DNA from: Stutzerimonas kirkiae
GTDB taxonomy: Bacteria; Pseudomonadota; Gammaproteobacteria; Pseudomonadales; Pseudomonadaceae
DNA length: 53,181 bases
Assembly: GCF_004327335.1 (NCBI RefSeq)
Contig: NZ_QJUO01000032.1
Coordinates: forward strand, 1 to 53,181
Reading direction: 5' to 3'
This document shows, piece after piece, positions 6,619-19,911 of this stretch; the first letter of the stretch is position 1; each line of letters begins with the position of its first letter. The notes under the pieces were generated by a model. It worked only from the letters and a program-made list of their open reading frames with translations, made no database searches and was not told the DNA's origin. The position numbers were made by a program, and so were the translations under genes.

Positions 6619-8666
6619 GCCGCCTCCTCTCCACTCAGCCCCAGATGGCGCAGCAGGGCATCGGTGGACGGCTCGCGGCCACGGAAGTCGACGAACAACA
6701 CCATCGGCTCCTGCGAGCCGCCGCGGGCCAGGATCGCCTGGCGGAAGGCACGGCCGGTGTCGGCATTGAACACGCCTTCCTCCTCGAATTTCGAGAAGGC
6801 ATCGGCGGACAGCACCTCGGCCCACTTGTAGCTGTAGTAACCCGCCGCGTAACCACCCGCGAAAATATGCGCAAAGCTGTTGGGGAAACGGTTATAGGCC
6901 GGCGGACGCAGCACCGAAACCTCGCTGCGGATGGCTTCGAGCACCTCCAGCACGCCACGGCCATCGCCATGGGTGGCGTGCAGTTCGAAGTCGAACAGCG
7001 AGAACTCCAGTTGCCGCACCATCATCAGCCCGGACTGGAAGTTCTTCGCCGCCAGCATCTTCTCCAGTTGCGCCTGGGGCAGTGCCTCGCCGGTCTGGTA
7101 GTGGCCGGAGATCAGCGCCAGGCCTTCCGGCTCCCAGCACCAGTTCTCCATGAACTGGCTGGGCAGCTCGACCGCATCCCAGGCCACGCCATTGATGCCC
7201 GAGGCGCCGGCATGCTCGACCTGGGTCAGCAGGTGGTGCAGGCCGTGGCCGAACTCGTGGAACAGCGTGGTGACCTCGTCATGGGTCAGCAGCGCAGGGC
7301 GCTCGCCCACCGCCGGGGTGAAGTTGCACACCAGGTTGGCCACCGGGCTGACCAGTTCGCCTTCGGCATCGCGCCGCTTGTCGCGGGCGCCGTCCATCCA
7401 GGCGCCGCCACGCTTGTTGGCACGGGCGTAAAGATCGAAGAAGAAGCGCCCGACATGCTTGCCGTTTTCCCGGATTTCGAACAGGCGCACATCCGCATGC
7501 CAGGCATCGAAACCCTCCAGTTCGTGGATCTCGATGCCGTACAGGCGCTGCACGATGGCGAACAGCCCCGACAGCACCTTGTCGATCGGGAACCAGGCGC
7601 GCAGTTCCTCCTGGTTCAGCTCATAGCGTTGCTGGCGCAGTTTTTCCGAGTAGTAACCGACATCCCAGCTCTGCAGGTCATCCACGCCCTGCTCGGCGAC
7701 GAACGCCCGCAGCTCCGCCAGGTCCTGCTCGGCGAACGGCTTGCTGCGCACCGCCAGGTCGCGCAGGAAACCCAGCACCTGCTCGGTGGAGTCAGCCATC
7801 TTGGTCGCCAGCGACAGTTCGGCGTAGTTGCCGAAGCCCAGCAGCCTGGCCAGTTCCTGGCGCAGGTCGAGCAACTGCTGCATCACCGGGCCATTGTCGA
7901 ACTGGCCGGCATTCGGCCCCTGCTCGGACGCCCGCGTGCTGTAGGCGGCATAGACTTCCTCGCGCAGGGCGCGACCGTCGGCGTAGGTCATCACCGCGTA
8001 ATAGCTGGGGAATTCCAGGGTGATCAGCCAGCCATCGAGGCCCTTGGCCTCGGCCGCCTGTTTCATCTGCGCCCTGGCCGAATCGGTGATACCGGCCAGT
8101 TGCGCTTCGTCGGTGATGTGTTTTGTCCAGGCCTGGGTGGCGTCCAGCAACTGGTTGGAGAAACGGCTGGCCAGTTCCGCCAGCTTCATCTGGATCTCGC
8201 CGAAACGCTGCTGCTCGGCCGCCGGCAAGTCGATGCCGGACAGGCGGAAATCGCGCAGCGCGTGCTCGATGATGGTCTTCTGCGCCACATCGAAACCTGC
8301 TGCCTCGGGGCTCTGGCTCAGCGCCTGGTAAGCCTCGAACAGTTCATGGTTCTGCCCCAGTTCGGTGTAGTAGGCCGATAGCTTGGGCAGGCAGGCTTCA
8401 TAGGCGCTGCGCAGTTCCTGGCTGTTGCAGACGGCATTCAGATGGCTGACCGGGCTCCAGGCACGGGCCAGACGCTCGTTCAGCTCGTCCAGGCCGACCA
8501 CCAGGGTGTTCCAGTCCAGGCTGTCTGCCGGGCGCTGCAACAGCGCCGGCAGCGCCGCACGGTTGTCACTGAGAATACGGTCGACCGCCGGCTCGACGTG
8601 CTCCGGGCGAATCTCGGAATACGGCGGCAGGTCGAAGCGTTGCAAGAGAGGATTGTTCAGGCTCAC
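6615..8666 (-). CDS. prlC: Oligopeptidase A (M3 zinc metallopeptidase)
   Basis: Cytoplasmic zinc endopeptidase that degrades signal peptides and other oligopeptides. The HExxH zinc motif is HEFGH (about residue 470), followed downstream by the second glutamate region typical of M3 enzymes. The product is 683 residues from a GTG codon (VSLNNPLL, close to family N-termini beginning MSxNPLL). A longer ATG start at 8732 adds 22 non-homologous residues. The ribosome site before the GTG is weak. Its stop codon overlaps the start of the yheV-like gene. Confidence 0.95.
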   Translation of the reverse strand: MSLNNPLLQRFDLPPYSEIRPEHVEPAVDRILSDNRAALPALLQRPADSLDWNTLVVGLDELNERLARAWSPVSHLNAVCNSQELRSAYEACLPKLSAYYTELGQNHELFEAYQALSQSPEAAGFDVAQKTIIEHALRDFRLSGIDLPAAEQQRFGEIQMKLAELASRFSNQLLDATQAWTKHITDEAQLAGITDSARAQMKQAAEAKGLDGWLITLEFPSYYAVMTYADGRALREEVYAAYSTRASEQGPNAGQFDNGPVMQQLLDLRQELARLLGFGNYAELSLATKMADSTEQVLGFLRDLAVRSKPFAEQDLAELRAFVAEQGVDDLQSWDVGYYSEKLRQQRYELNQEELRAWFPIDKVLSGLFAIVQRLYGIEIHELEGFDAWHADVRLFEIRENGKHVGRFFFDLYARANKRGGAWMDGARDKRRDAEGELVSPVANLVCNFTPAVGERPALLTHDEVTTLFHEFGHGLHHLLTQVEHAGASGINGVAWDAVELPSQFMENWCWEPEGLALISGHYQTGEALPQAQLEKMLAAKNFQSGLMMVRQLEFSLFDFELHATHGDGRGVLEVLEAIRSEVSVLRPPAYNRFPNSFAHIFAGGYAAGYYSYKWAEVLSADAFSKFEEEGVFNADTGRAFRQAILARGGSQEPMVLFVDFRGREPSTDALLRHLGLSGEEAA

Positions 8667-8757
8667 GTCAGGTACCCAACGGAATGAATGGCAGGAAACG
8701 GCGACCTCGGATACAGCAGGGCAATCGTGCAATGCGCTCGAAGAACGCGAAACTGGA

Positions 8758-8820
8758 GCTTCTACGTCCAGCTTTCCAGCCTCCAGCGCTTTTCATCGAA
8801 GGCTTTGGCAGCATAGCGCG
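8758..8820 (+). repeat. Dispersed palindromic-unit repeat, single copy
   Basis: A stretch of about 63 nt beginning GCTTCTACGTCCAGCT and continuing through CCTCCAGCGC, TCATCGAAGGCTTT and CATAGCGCG. Closely related copies, arranged as an inverted pair, occur at 51101-51240. It lies in the prlC to carbonic anhydrase intergenic region. It looks like a REP-type element, with no coding capacity supported. Confidence 0.7.
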
Positions 8821-8904
8821 CTTGCCCTGTAGGATGCAGGTCCAGCCGACAGGCCATCATCTTAAATACAATCGGCCTTTCGCGCAGCCTGGGAGGAGAC
8901 AAAG

Positions 8905-9453
8905 GTGACAATTCGCAGTTTTCGAGGCATCACCCCGAAGCTGGGTGAAGGTGCATTCGTCGATCCGTCGGCCGTGGTACTGGGCGATGTCGAACTGGGG
9001 GCGGACAGCTCGGTCTGGCCACTGACGGTGATTCGTGGCGATATCCACCGTATCCGTATCGGTACCCGCAGCAATATCCAGGACGGCAGCGTGCTGCACA
9101 TCACCCATGCCGGCCCTTTCAACGCCGACGGCTTCCCGCTGACCATCGGTGACGAAGTCACCGTGGGCCACAAGGTCACCCTGCATGGCTGCACCCTGGG
9201 CAACCGGGTGCTGGTCGGCATGGGCAGCATCGTGCTGGATGGCGCGGTGATCGAGGACGAAGTGATGATCGGCGCCGGCAGCCTGGTGCCCCCTGGCAAG
9301 CGCCTGGAAAGCGGCTATCTCTATATCGGCAGCCCGGTCAAACAGGCCCGCCCGCTGAGCGACCAGGAGCGGGCGTTCTTCGGCTACAGCGCGGACAACT
9401 ATGCCAGGTTGAAGGACCAGTACCTGGCCGAGGGTTATGGCGCAAGCGAATGA
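8905..9453 (+). CDS. Gamma-class carbonic anhydrase family protein
   Basis: A 182-residue left-handed beta-helix protein made of hexapeptide repeats ([LIV]GxxxxI patterns throughout residues 10-140). It belongs to the gamma-CA/YrdA/PaaY-like group. Metal-binding histidines are visible in HITH and in the HKVTLHG segment. The start is GTG at 8905 behind a strong GGAGGAG ribosome site at 8892-8898. It is one of few plus-strand genes in the left arm and therefore faces replication forks. Family members are zinc or iron trimers, but carbonic anhydrase activity is not demonstrated for all of them. Confidence 0.9.
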   Translation: MTIRSFRGITPKLGEGAFVDPSAVVLGDVELGADSSVWPLTVIRGDIHRIRIGTRSNIQDGSVLHITHAGPFNADGFPLTIGDEVTVGHKVTLHGCTLGNRVLVGMGSIVLDGAVIEDEVMIGAGSLVPPGKRLESGYLYIGSPVKQARPLSDQERAFFGYSADNYARLKDQYLAEGYGASE

Positions 9454-9467
9454 CCGACCCCCTTCAG

Positions 9468-9497
9468 AGCCATGGGTTCCACGTGGAACCCATGGCT
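9468..9497. promoter_or_regulatory. parS: parS-like site embedded in a 30-bp perfect palindrome
   Basis: GGTTCCACGTGGAACC at 9475-9490 matches 14 of 16 positions of the bacterial parS consensus TGTTCCACGTGGAACA. It is extended by AGCCAT and ATGGCT to a perfect 15+15 inverted repeat. It lies 15 nt after the carbonic anhydrase stop codon, so the RNA could also fold as a hairpin. There is no T-run, so termination is doubtful. ParB is encoded about 10 kb away. Confidence 0.75.
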
Positions 9498-9531
9498 TGC
9501 GCTTGTGCAGGGGTGGAGCCCGTACGGGGCA

Positions 9532-10385
9532 TCAATAGTTATAGGTCAACGATGTCATGACATTACGGGGGCTCCATAGGCCACACTGTTGCCTGCGATA
9601 GAGAGGTAGTACTCCTTGTCGAACAGTTTGTTGATATTGATCGAGGCAGACAGGTTTTCACTGATTTCATAGCGCCCCCACAGGTTGAACAATGCATAAC
9701 TGCTCTGTTCGGTTTGCGCACCGTCATGGGTCCTGCTTTCCCAATTGAAGCCACCGCCGACCGTGAGCTTGTTGAACGCACCCGGCAGTCGGTAAGTGGT
9801 GAAGGTTTTCAGGCTGTGCAATGGAGCCCGCATCAGAATGCGTTCGTTGTCGTCATTACGGCTGACGCTGTATGCATAACCACTGCTGAACTGCCATCCC
9901 TCGGCAAGCTCGCCATTGAGCTCCAGCTCGACACCCTCGGTGGTCACCGTCGTACTGACATAGGAATAGAGGGTGCCATTCCAGACGGCCAGATTCTCCT
10001 GATCGGTCTTGAACAGGGAAAGGCTGGCGTTGAGCACTCATGGCCAAGTAGCGAAAAGGTCCTGTGACATAGGTGTCGAGATTGTCTTGCTCACTGTGTC
10101 CAGCATAACGCTGGAACATGGCACTACCGCCCGCCCCCGTTGCCTGGCTGAACGTCCCGCTCAAGCCTGCGCCTGTCGCGTCATGGTCGTACTCGGCATG
10201 GCTGAGATCGCTCTTGAGGCTCCAGCCGGAATCGAACTGGTGCTCGATGGAGGCGAAAACATTCTTCAGCTCGTGATCGTAATAAGCCCAGGCAGGGGTA
10301 TCGTTGTCGGCAGCATCCGCCCCGGTGGGTTGCCCATTGTTATAGAGCAGCGGGAAGGTGGCGGTTTGCGAGCCTTCTGCTCTTG
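9532..10385 (-). pseudogene. Decayed TonB-dependent siderophore receptor
   Basis: Three pieces of an outer-membrane TonB-dependent receptor on the minus strand. The first piece, from about 10385, reads YNNGQPTG...WAYYDHELKNVFASIEHQF and ends DTYVTGPFRYLA, a mid-barrel region of FpvA/FoxA-like receptors. At about 10034 the frame changes and the sequence jumps to LNASLSLFKTDQENLAVWNG, implying a large internal deletion. Near the end a G5 tract at 9567-9571 has lost or gained a base. Reading through restores the family terminus YGAPRNVM...LTYNY and stop at 9532. The plug domain and signal peptide are missing. The region abuts glmU. Confidence 0.9.
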
Positions 10386-10400
10386 CTTGCCGCTTGCGGC

Positions 10401-11762
10401 TTACCGCTGCTTTTCCGGCCTCTTCCAGCCTTCGATATTGCGCTGGCGGCCACGGCCGAGGGCCAGGGTGTGCGCCGGCACATCCTCGGTGATGGTGGAG
10501 CCGGCGCCAGTGGTAGCACCGTCGCCCAGCACCAACGGCGCCACCAGCGAGCTGTTGGAGCCGATGAAGACATCCTCGCCCAGCACGGTGCGGTGCTTGT
10601 TGGCACCGTCATAGTTGCAGGTGATGGTGCCGGCGCCGATATTACTGCGCGCGCCCACCTCGGCATCGCCCAGGTAGCTCAGGTGGCCGGCCTTGGCGCC
10701 CTCGCCCAGTACGGCGTTCTTCAGTTCGACGAAGTTGCCGACATGGGCCTTGGCCCCCAGCACGCTGCCGGGCCGCAGGCGGGCGAAAGGACCGCAGTCG
10801 GCACCCACGCCGACCTCGGCACCTTCCAGGTGGCTGTTGGCCTTGATGATCGCGCCCTGGCGCAGGGTGCTGTCCTTGATCACGCAGTTCGGACCGATCT
10901 GCACATCGTCTTCGATGACCACGCGTCCTTCGAGGATCACGTTGATATCGATAGTCACGTCGCGGCCGATATTGACCTCGCCACGCACATCGAAGCGATA
11001 GGGATCGATCAGCGTCACGCCCTGCGCCATCAGGCGATTGGCCAGGCGTTGCTGGTAGTGGCCCTCCAGTTGCGAAAGCTGGATGCGGTCATTGGCACCC
11101 TGCACCTCCATCGCATCCTCGGCCTTCTCGGTAGCCACCACCAAGCCATCGCCCACTGCCATGGCGATGATATCGGTCAGGTAGTACTCGCCCTGGGCAT
11201 TGCCGTTGGACAGGCGCCCCAGCCAGTCGCCCAGGCGGCTGCCCGGCACGGCCAGGATGCCGGTATTGCCCTCGCGGATCAGCCGCTGCTCGGCAGTGGC
11301 GTCCTTGTGTTCGACGATGGCCATGACCACCCCTGCTTCGTCTCGCACGATGCGGCCATAGCCCGTGGGATCGTTCAGCTCGACCGTCAGCAAAGCCAGT
11401 TGCTCGGCGCCTACCTTCTGCAACAGACGCTCCAGCGTGCCTTTCTCGATCAGCGGCACATCGCCGTAGAGAATCAGCACCCGCTCGGCCGTCAGCACCG
11501 GCAGCGCCTGGGCCACGGCATGGCCAGTGCCCAATTGCTCGGCCTGCAAGACGAAATTCAGGTCATCCGCCCCAAGGCGTTCACGCACGCTGTCGGCGCC
11601 ATGCCCAATCACCACATGGATACCCCGAGGCTGCAACTGGCGAGCCGTATCGATCACATGACCAAGCATGGGCTTGCCGGCGACCGGATGCAGTACCTTC
11701 GGCAGGCTGGAACGCATGCGGGTGCCCTGGCCAGCGGCGAGGATGACGATATCGAGGGACAT
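10401..11762 (-). CDS. glmU: Bifunctional GlmU: glucosamine-1-P acetyltransferase / GlcNAc-1-P uridyltransferase
   Basis: Makes UDP-N-acetylglucosamine for peptidoglycan and lipopolysaccharide. The 453-residue product has the N-terminal nucleotidyltransferase signature LAAGQGTRM...[11 protein letters not shown] and a C-terminal left-handed beta-helix acetyltransferase domain (hexapeptide repeats from about residue 250), including the conserved RLRPG and HVGNFVELK stretches. The start is the ATG at 11762 (MSLDIVIL). A longer ORF running back into atpC is a frame artefact. It is separated from atpC by a strong terminator, as in other Pseudomonas, so it is probably expressed from its own promoter. 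Confidence 0.97.
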   Translation of the reverse strand: MSLDIVILAAGQGTRMRSSLPKVLHPVAGKPMLGHVIDTARQLQPRGIHVVIGHGADSVRERLGADDLNFVLQAEQLGTGHAVAQALPVLTAERVLILYGDVPLIEKGTLERLLQKVGAEQLALLTVELNDPTGYGRIVRDEAGVVMAIVEHKDATAEQRLIREGNTGILAVPGSRLGDWLGRLSNGNAQGEYYLTDIIAMAVGDGLVVATEKAEDAMEVQGANDRIQLSQLEGHYQQRLANRLMAQGVTLIDPYRFDVRGEVNIGRDVTIDINVILEGRVVIEDDVQIGPNCVIKDSTLRQGAIIKANSHLEGAEVGVGADCGPFARLRPGSVLGAKAHVGNFVELKNAVLGEGAKAGHLSYLGDAEVGARSNIGAGTITCNYDGANKHRTVLGEDVFIGSNSSLVAPLVLGDGATTGAGSTITEDVPAHTLALGRGRQRNIEGWKRPEKQR

Positions 11763-11793
11763 GAAAACGATCCTGTACGGTTTCGGAAAAAGA

Positions 11794-11819
11794 AAAAGGG
11801 TAGCCAAGGCTACCCTTTT
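11794..11819 (-). terminator. Terminator of the ATP synthase operon
   Basis: AAAAGGGTAGCC and GGCTACCCTTTT form a near-perfect 12-bp stem around a two-base loop. On the minus strand it is followed by a T-rich run, so it ends the atp operon before glmU. The A-tract also makes it a potential bidirectional terminator. Confidence 0.9.
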
Positions 11820-11847
11820 ACTCGTGCAAGATGAAACGGGCGGGCGA

Positions 11848-12276
11848 TCAGCCGCGACCGTACTTCTTGCGCAGGTGCTCGATGGTGCGCAGTTGCGCGG
11901 CGGCTTCGGCCAGACGAGCTGCGGCGGAGCCGTAGTCGAATTCCGCACCCTTCTCATTGAGCGCCTTTTCGGCAGCCTTGACGGCGGCCTGTGCAGCGAC
12001 TTCGTCGAGATCCTTGGCACGGGTGGCGGTATCGGCCAGGACCTTGACCATATTCGGCTGGACTTCGATGAAGCCGCCGGAAATATAGAAGATCTCTTCC
12101 TCGCCACCCTGCTTGATCACACGCACGGGGCCCGGCTTGAGATCGGTCAGCAATGGCGCGTGGCCTGGCAGGATGCCCAGGTCACCCAGGTGGCCATGGG
12201 CAACGACCATTTCCACCAGCCCCGAGAACAGCTCTTCTTCCGCGCTGACGATGTCACAGTGGACTGTCATAGCCAT
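11848..12276 (-). CDS. atpC: ATP synthase F1 epsilon subunit
   Basis: Central-stalk subunit that couples rotation and inhibits ATPase activity. The 142-residue product has the N-terminal beta-sandwich ([16 protein letters not shown]) with [13 protein letters not shown] and GGFIEVQPN, and an alanine-rich C-terminal helical hairpin (residues 90-138). Last gene of the atp operon, 81 nt after atpD. Length and sequence are normal for Pseudomonas. Confidence 0.97.
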   Translation of the reverse strand: MAMTVHCDIVSAEEELFSGLVEMVVAHGHLGDLGILPGHAPLLTDLKPGPVRVIKQGGEEEIFYISGGFIEVQPNMVKVLADTATRAKDLDEVAAQAAVKAAEKALNEKGAEFDYGSAAARLAEAAAQLRTIEHLRKKYGRG

Positions 12277-12357
12277 ACTATTGCCTCGGTAGTCGGCCCC
12301 GGCAGGCGCTCGACGCGCCGCCAGGCCCGGATCGGCGCCCGCGAACGGGCGCGCCAG

Positions 12358-13764
<1,407 letters not shown>

Positions 13765-14631
13765 TTAAACCGCGGCAGCGCCGCCGACGATTTCCGAAAT
13801 TTCCTGCGTGATCGCAGCCTGACGGGCCTTGTTGTACACCAGTTGCAGATCCTTGATGAGATCGCCGGCGTTGTCGGTCGCGCTCTTCATCGCGATCATG
13901 CGGGCTGCCTGCTCGGCGGCGCCGTTCTCGACCACGGCCTGGTAGACCTGCGACTCGATGTAGCGAACCAGCAGCGCGTCCAGCAGCCGCTGCGGGTCCG
14001 GCTCGTACAGGTAGTCCCACTGGCCTTTCGGTGCGGTCTGATCGTCTTCGCCTGCGGCCAGCGGCAGCAGTTGATCGATGGTCGGCTTCTGCACCATGGT
14101 GTTGATGAACTTGTTCGACACCAGGTAGAGGCGGTCGATGCGGCCCTGGTCGAAGCTGTCCAGCATGACCTTGACGCTACCGACCAGATCATTCACCGAA
14201 GGGGCTTCGCCCAACTGGCTGATCGCCGCGACGACATTGCCGCCGAAGCTGCGGAAGAAGCTTGCGCCCTTGCTGCCGATTACGCACAGGTCAGCCTCGA
14301 CATTGCTGTCGTGCCACTGCTTCATGTTCTTGATCAGGGCCTTGAACAGGTTGATGTTCAAGCCACCGCACAGGCCACGGTCGGACGACACGATGATGTA
14401 TCCGACGCGCTTGACCGGGCGCTCGACCATGAAGGGATGACGGTATTCCGGGTTGGTGTTGGCCAGATGGCCAATCACCTGACGGATCCGCTCCGCGTAG
14501 GGACGGCTGGCAGTCATGCGCTGTTGTGCCTTGCGCATCTTGCTGACCGCCACTTTCTCCATGGCGCTGGTGATCTTCTGCGTGCTTTTGATGCTCGCAA
14601 TCTTGCTGCGAATCTCTTTTGCGCCTGCCAT
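13765..14631 (-). CDS. atpG: ATP synthase F1 gamma subunit
   Basis: Rotor shaft of the ATP synthase. The 288-residue protein has the conserved N-terminal helix ([34 protein letters not shown]), the central [11 protein letters not shown] signature, and the C-terminal helix [13 protein letters not shown] that inserts into the alpha3beta3 ring. It is located between atpA and atpD, as expected. Confidence 0.97.
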   Translation of the reverse strand: MAGAKEIRSKIASIKSTQKITSAMEKVAVSKMRKAQQRMTASRPYAERIRQVIGHLANTNPEYRHPFMVERPVKRVGYIIVSSDRGLCGGLNINLFKALIKNMKQWHDSNVEADLCVIGSKGASFFRSFGGNVVAAISQLGEAPSVNDLVGSVKVMLDSFDQGRIDRLYLVSNKFINTMVQKPTIDQLLPLAAGEDDQTAPKGQWDYLYEPDPQRLLDALLVRYIESQVYQAVVENGAAEQAARMIAMKSATDNAGDLIKDLQLVYNKARQAAITQEISEIVGGAAAV

Positions 14632-14682
14632 TTGACACCTATCGGGTTAAGCAGGCGGGAGCCTTGCGGCTCCCGCTGCGGC

Positions 14683-16227
<1,545 letters not shown>

Positions 16228-16242
16228 GCCATGACCCTCAAA

Positions 16243-16779
16243 TCAGGATTTCAACGATTCGGCCAACTGGCTCAGTTTGCCGCGGACCGAACCGTCGACA
16301 ACCACGTCACCGGCGCGGATAAGCAAGCCGCCGATCAGAGCAGGGTTAACGACCTGCTGGGGGTTGACGGTACGATCTAGCCGCTTCGACAGGGCGGCAG
16401 CCAAAGTTTGGAGTTGCTCGGCGCTCAGCTCGTAAGCTGTCTGCACCTCGACGTCGATTGTCTTGTCGGCCTCGGCCTTGAGGTCCTCGAACAGTGTCCG
16501 AACGGTCGGCAACACCAGCAGGCGATCATACTCGCCCAGCGCGTTGACGAAATTGCGGAACGCTTCATCGATGTAATCGCCCAACGCGTCCACCAGCGTC
16601 TTGACCTTTTCTTCACTGGTCAGACGCGGGTTTTTCAGAAATTCGGCGACTTCCGGGACCTCAACGGCGATCGCAGCCAGGTTCAGCATGCCCGACCAGG
16701 ATTCGGTCTGGCCGCCGGCGCTGGCGAACTCGAAAGCGGCTTTCGCGTAAGGCCGGGCAAGCGTCTGGGTATTGATCAT
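16243..16779 (-). CDS. atpH: ATP synthase F1 delta subunit
   Basis: Peripheral stator subunit connecting F1 to the b-subunit stalk. It has 178 residues with the N-terminal helical domain (TLARPYAKAAFEFA) and the C-terminal RLDRTVNPQQVVNPALIGGLLIR...VDGSVRGKL signature. It is placed 12 nt after atpF and 15 nt before atpA. Confidence 0.97.
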   Translation of the reverse strand: MINTQTLARPYAKAAFEFASAGGQTESWSGMLNLAAIAVEVPEVAEFLKNPRLTSEEKVKTLVDALGDYIDEAFRNFVNALGEYDRLLVLPTVRTLFEDLKAEADKTIDVEVQTAYELSAEQLQTLAAALSKRLDRTVNPQQVVNPALIGGLLIRAGDVVVDGSVRGKLSQLAESLKS

Positions 16780-16791
16780 CGCTTGCCTCGC

Positions 16792-17262
16792 TTAGAGTTG
16801 GGAGGCCAGTTTTTCGACCAGATCGTTGTGTGCCCTGGCATCCACCTGGGATTCCAGAATCTTCTCGGCACCCAGCACGGCCAGAGCCGCTACCTGGGAG
16901 CGAAGCTGATCCTTGGCACGGTTCACTTCCTGTTCGATTTCTGCGCGAGCGCTGGCGACCAGTCGCTCGCCTTCGGTACGCGCCTGTTGCTTGGCTTCCT
17001 CAACGATCGCGTTGGCCTGCTTGTTAGCCTGCTCAAGGATCTGGGCAGCTTGCCCTTTGGTCTCGCGGAGGGTGTTGGCCACCTTCTCCTGAGCCAGTTT
17101 CAGGTCTTGCTGCGCACGGCCTGCGGCGTCCAGCCCTTCAGCGATTTTCTTCTGGCGTTCCTGCATGGCCTTGGTAATGGGCGGCCATACGAACTTCATG
17201 CAGAACCAGACGAAAATAGCGAAGGCGAACGTTTGACCGAACAGCGTCAAGTTAATGTTCAC
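16792..17262 (-). CDS. atpF: ATP synthase F0 b subunit
   Basis: Peripheral stalk subunit of 156 residues. It has one N-terminal membrane helix (residues 5-24, starting [20 protein letters not shown]), the conserved KFVWPPI, and then a long charged coiled coil to the C-terminus. It lies 93 nt downstream of atpE. In contrast to subunits a and c of this operon, it looks ordinary for Pseudomonas. Confidence 0.97.
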   Translation of the reverse strand: MNINLTLFGQTFAFAIFVWFCMKFVWPPITKAMQERQKKIAEGLDAAGRAQQDLKLAQEKVANTLRETKGQAAQILEQANKQANAIVEEAKQQARTEGERLVASARAEIEQEVNRAKDQLRSQVAALAVLGAEKILESQVDARAHNDLVEKLASQL

Positions 17263-17355
17263 AGCGATTTACCTCGTGCTATCTCGTTCGACGCGGTTGT
17301 CAATTCCACGGCAACGGGGCTCGCCAGGCGAACCCCGTCAGGAACCGGAAAATGC

Positions 17356-17598
<243 letters not shown>

Positions 17599-17639
17599 CT
17601 AAGGGGGTTAGGGTTTTAGGTTAGCGCGTTGATGCGTTT

Positions 17640-18509
<870 letters not shown>

Positions 18510-18905
18510 TCAATGCTTCGGATTGTTTTTCAGCAGGAGTGCCCCTGCGCCTACGCCCAGAACCAGCAGATAGCCGGCAAACAGGGCAAGCGGCTCAAGA
18601 GGTCTCACTCCCACGAACACCAGCGCAAACAGCGCTGCTGCAAGAATCTGTTTACCCATTTCCCCGGACCAGAAGGACTGGATGATTGCCCTGGTGGAAC
18701 GTGCGCCAAAGTAACGAAAGGCCTTGTAAGCAAAATACACGTTAGCCAGCAGGGCAATCAGCCCACCCAATAGAACCGAATACCCGGCAGTCAGGTCGAA
18801 CACCAGGCCCGCCAGGATAGCCGCCACCAGGGTGACCAGCATCTGCATCCGTATCACACGGAAAACCGGCAAGCGATGGAGAGGTGTTCTGTTGCGTATT
18901 TTCAC
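18510..18905 (-). CDS. atpI: ATP synthase assembly protein AtpI
   Basis: First gene of the atp operon, encoding a 131-residue membrane protein with four hydrophobic segments. Family features are RMQMLVTLVAA near the N-terminus and ARSTRAIIQSFWSGEMGK in the cytoplasmic loop. It assists c-ring assembly in other bacteria and is not part of the finished complex. The 15-nt gap to atpB supports cotranscription. The operon promoter must lie in the 124-nt gap to parB or inside parB's 3' side. Confidence 0.93.
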   Translation of the reverse strand: MKIRNRTPLHRLPVFRVIRMQMLVTLVAAILAGLVFDLTAGYSVLLGGLIALLANVYFAYKAFRYFGARSTRAIIQSFWSGEMGKQILAAALFALVFVGVRPLEPLALFAGYLLVLGVGAGALLLKNNPKH

Positions 18906-19029
18906 CCTTTATCCATCGCTGTGCAGTGTTTTCACCGCAGTCAAAAAAGCGCGGCGAGTATAGGAGTAGCCCACCCCTGGTTCAACCTTCAGGTAGTAAT
19001 TTGCCAGGGCAGCTACATGATTTTTTGTT

Positions 19030-19902
19030 TCAGCGAATGTGTGCCAGCACACCTTGCAGTTCATCGAGTGAACTGTAACTGATCACCAGCGTTCCCTTTC
19101 CCTTGCTACCGTGGCGTATCTGCACCGGAGAGCCCAAACGCTCGGCCAATCGCTGTTCCAGCCGGACGATATCGGGATCGCCGGCAACCTGTTCCTTCTG
19201 CTGCGGCTTGCCGCTCAGCCACTGGCGCACCAGCGCCTCGGTCTGCCGTACGGTCAATGCACGTGCGACAACATGACGCGCCCCCTCGACCTGTCTTTCC
19301 GCCGGCAGGCCCAGCAGCGCCCGGGCATGTCCCATCTCCAGGTCGCCATGGGACAGCAGTATCTTGATCTCTTCCGGCAGGCCGATCAGGCGCAACAGAT
19401 TGCTGATGGTCACCCGCGATTTACCCACCGCATCGGCGACCTGCTGCTGGGTCAGCTGGAACTCCTGCTGCAGGCGTTGCAGTGCCTGCGCTTCCTCGAT
19501 CGGGTTGAGGTCTTCGCGCTGGATATTCTCGATCAGCGCCATGGCGATGGCGGCTTCGTCGGGCACTTCGCGCACCAGTGCCGGGACCTTGTCCAGCCCC
19601 GCCAACTGGCTGGCACGCCAGCGCCGCTCGCCGGCAATGATCTCGAAGCGGTCACCACCGATCGGGCGCACCACGATGGGCTGCATCACGCCCTGGACCC
19701 GGATCGATTGCGCCAGTTCCTCCAGCGCCTCGGGGTCCATGTCGCGACGCGGCTGGTACTTGCCACGCTGCACCAGTTCCAGCGGCAGTTGCCGAAGCTC
19801 GCGGCTATCGGCCCTGCCCGCCTCTTCCTGCAGGCTGGCGACCGCGTTTCCCCCCAACAGGGCATCCAGTCCGCGTCCCAGACCTCGTTTCTTGGTTGCC
19901 AT
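19030..19902 (-). CDS. parB: Chromosome partitioning protein ParB (Spo0J)
   Basis: CTPase-type clamp protein that loads at parS and organises the origin region for segregation. It has 290 residues. The N-terminal ParB/Srx domain contains the GERRWRA motif (box II, CTP/arginine patch), a central helix-turn-helix for parS follows (QLTQQQVADAVGKSRVTISNLLRL), and a C-terminal dimerisation domain completes it. It is coupled to parA with a 9-nt gap. Three parS-like sites are in this window. Confidence 0.97.
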   Translation of the reverse strand: MATKKRGLGRGLDALLGGNAVASLQEEAGRADSRELRQLPLELVQRGKYQPRRDMDPEALEELAQSIRVQGVMQPIVVRPIGGDRFEIIAGERRWRASQLAGLDKVPALVREVPDEAAIAMALIENIQREDLNPIEEAQALQRLQQEFQLTQQQVADAVGKSRVTISNLLRLIGLPEEIKILLSHGDLEMGHARALLGLPAERQVEGARHVVARALTVRQTEALVRQWLSGKPQQKEQVAGDPDIVRLEQRLAERLGSPVQIRHGSKGKGTLVISYSSLDELQGVLAHIR

Positions 19903-19911
19903 GAAAATTCC

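Noticed and set aside
6645..8381. 578-codon plus-strand ORF antisense to prlC
   Set aside because: Complement frame of a conserved gene with HEFGH on the opposite strand; no ribosome site or family match.
11763..12107. Longer GlmU start
   Set aside because: Extension overlaps the atp terminator and atpC in another frame; MSLDIVIL at 11762 matches the family start.
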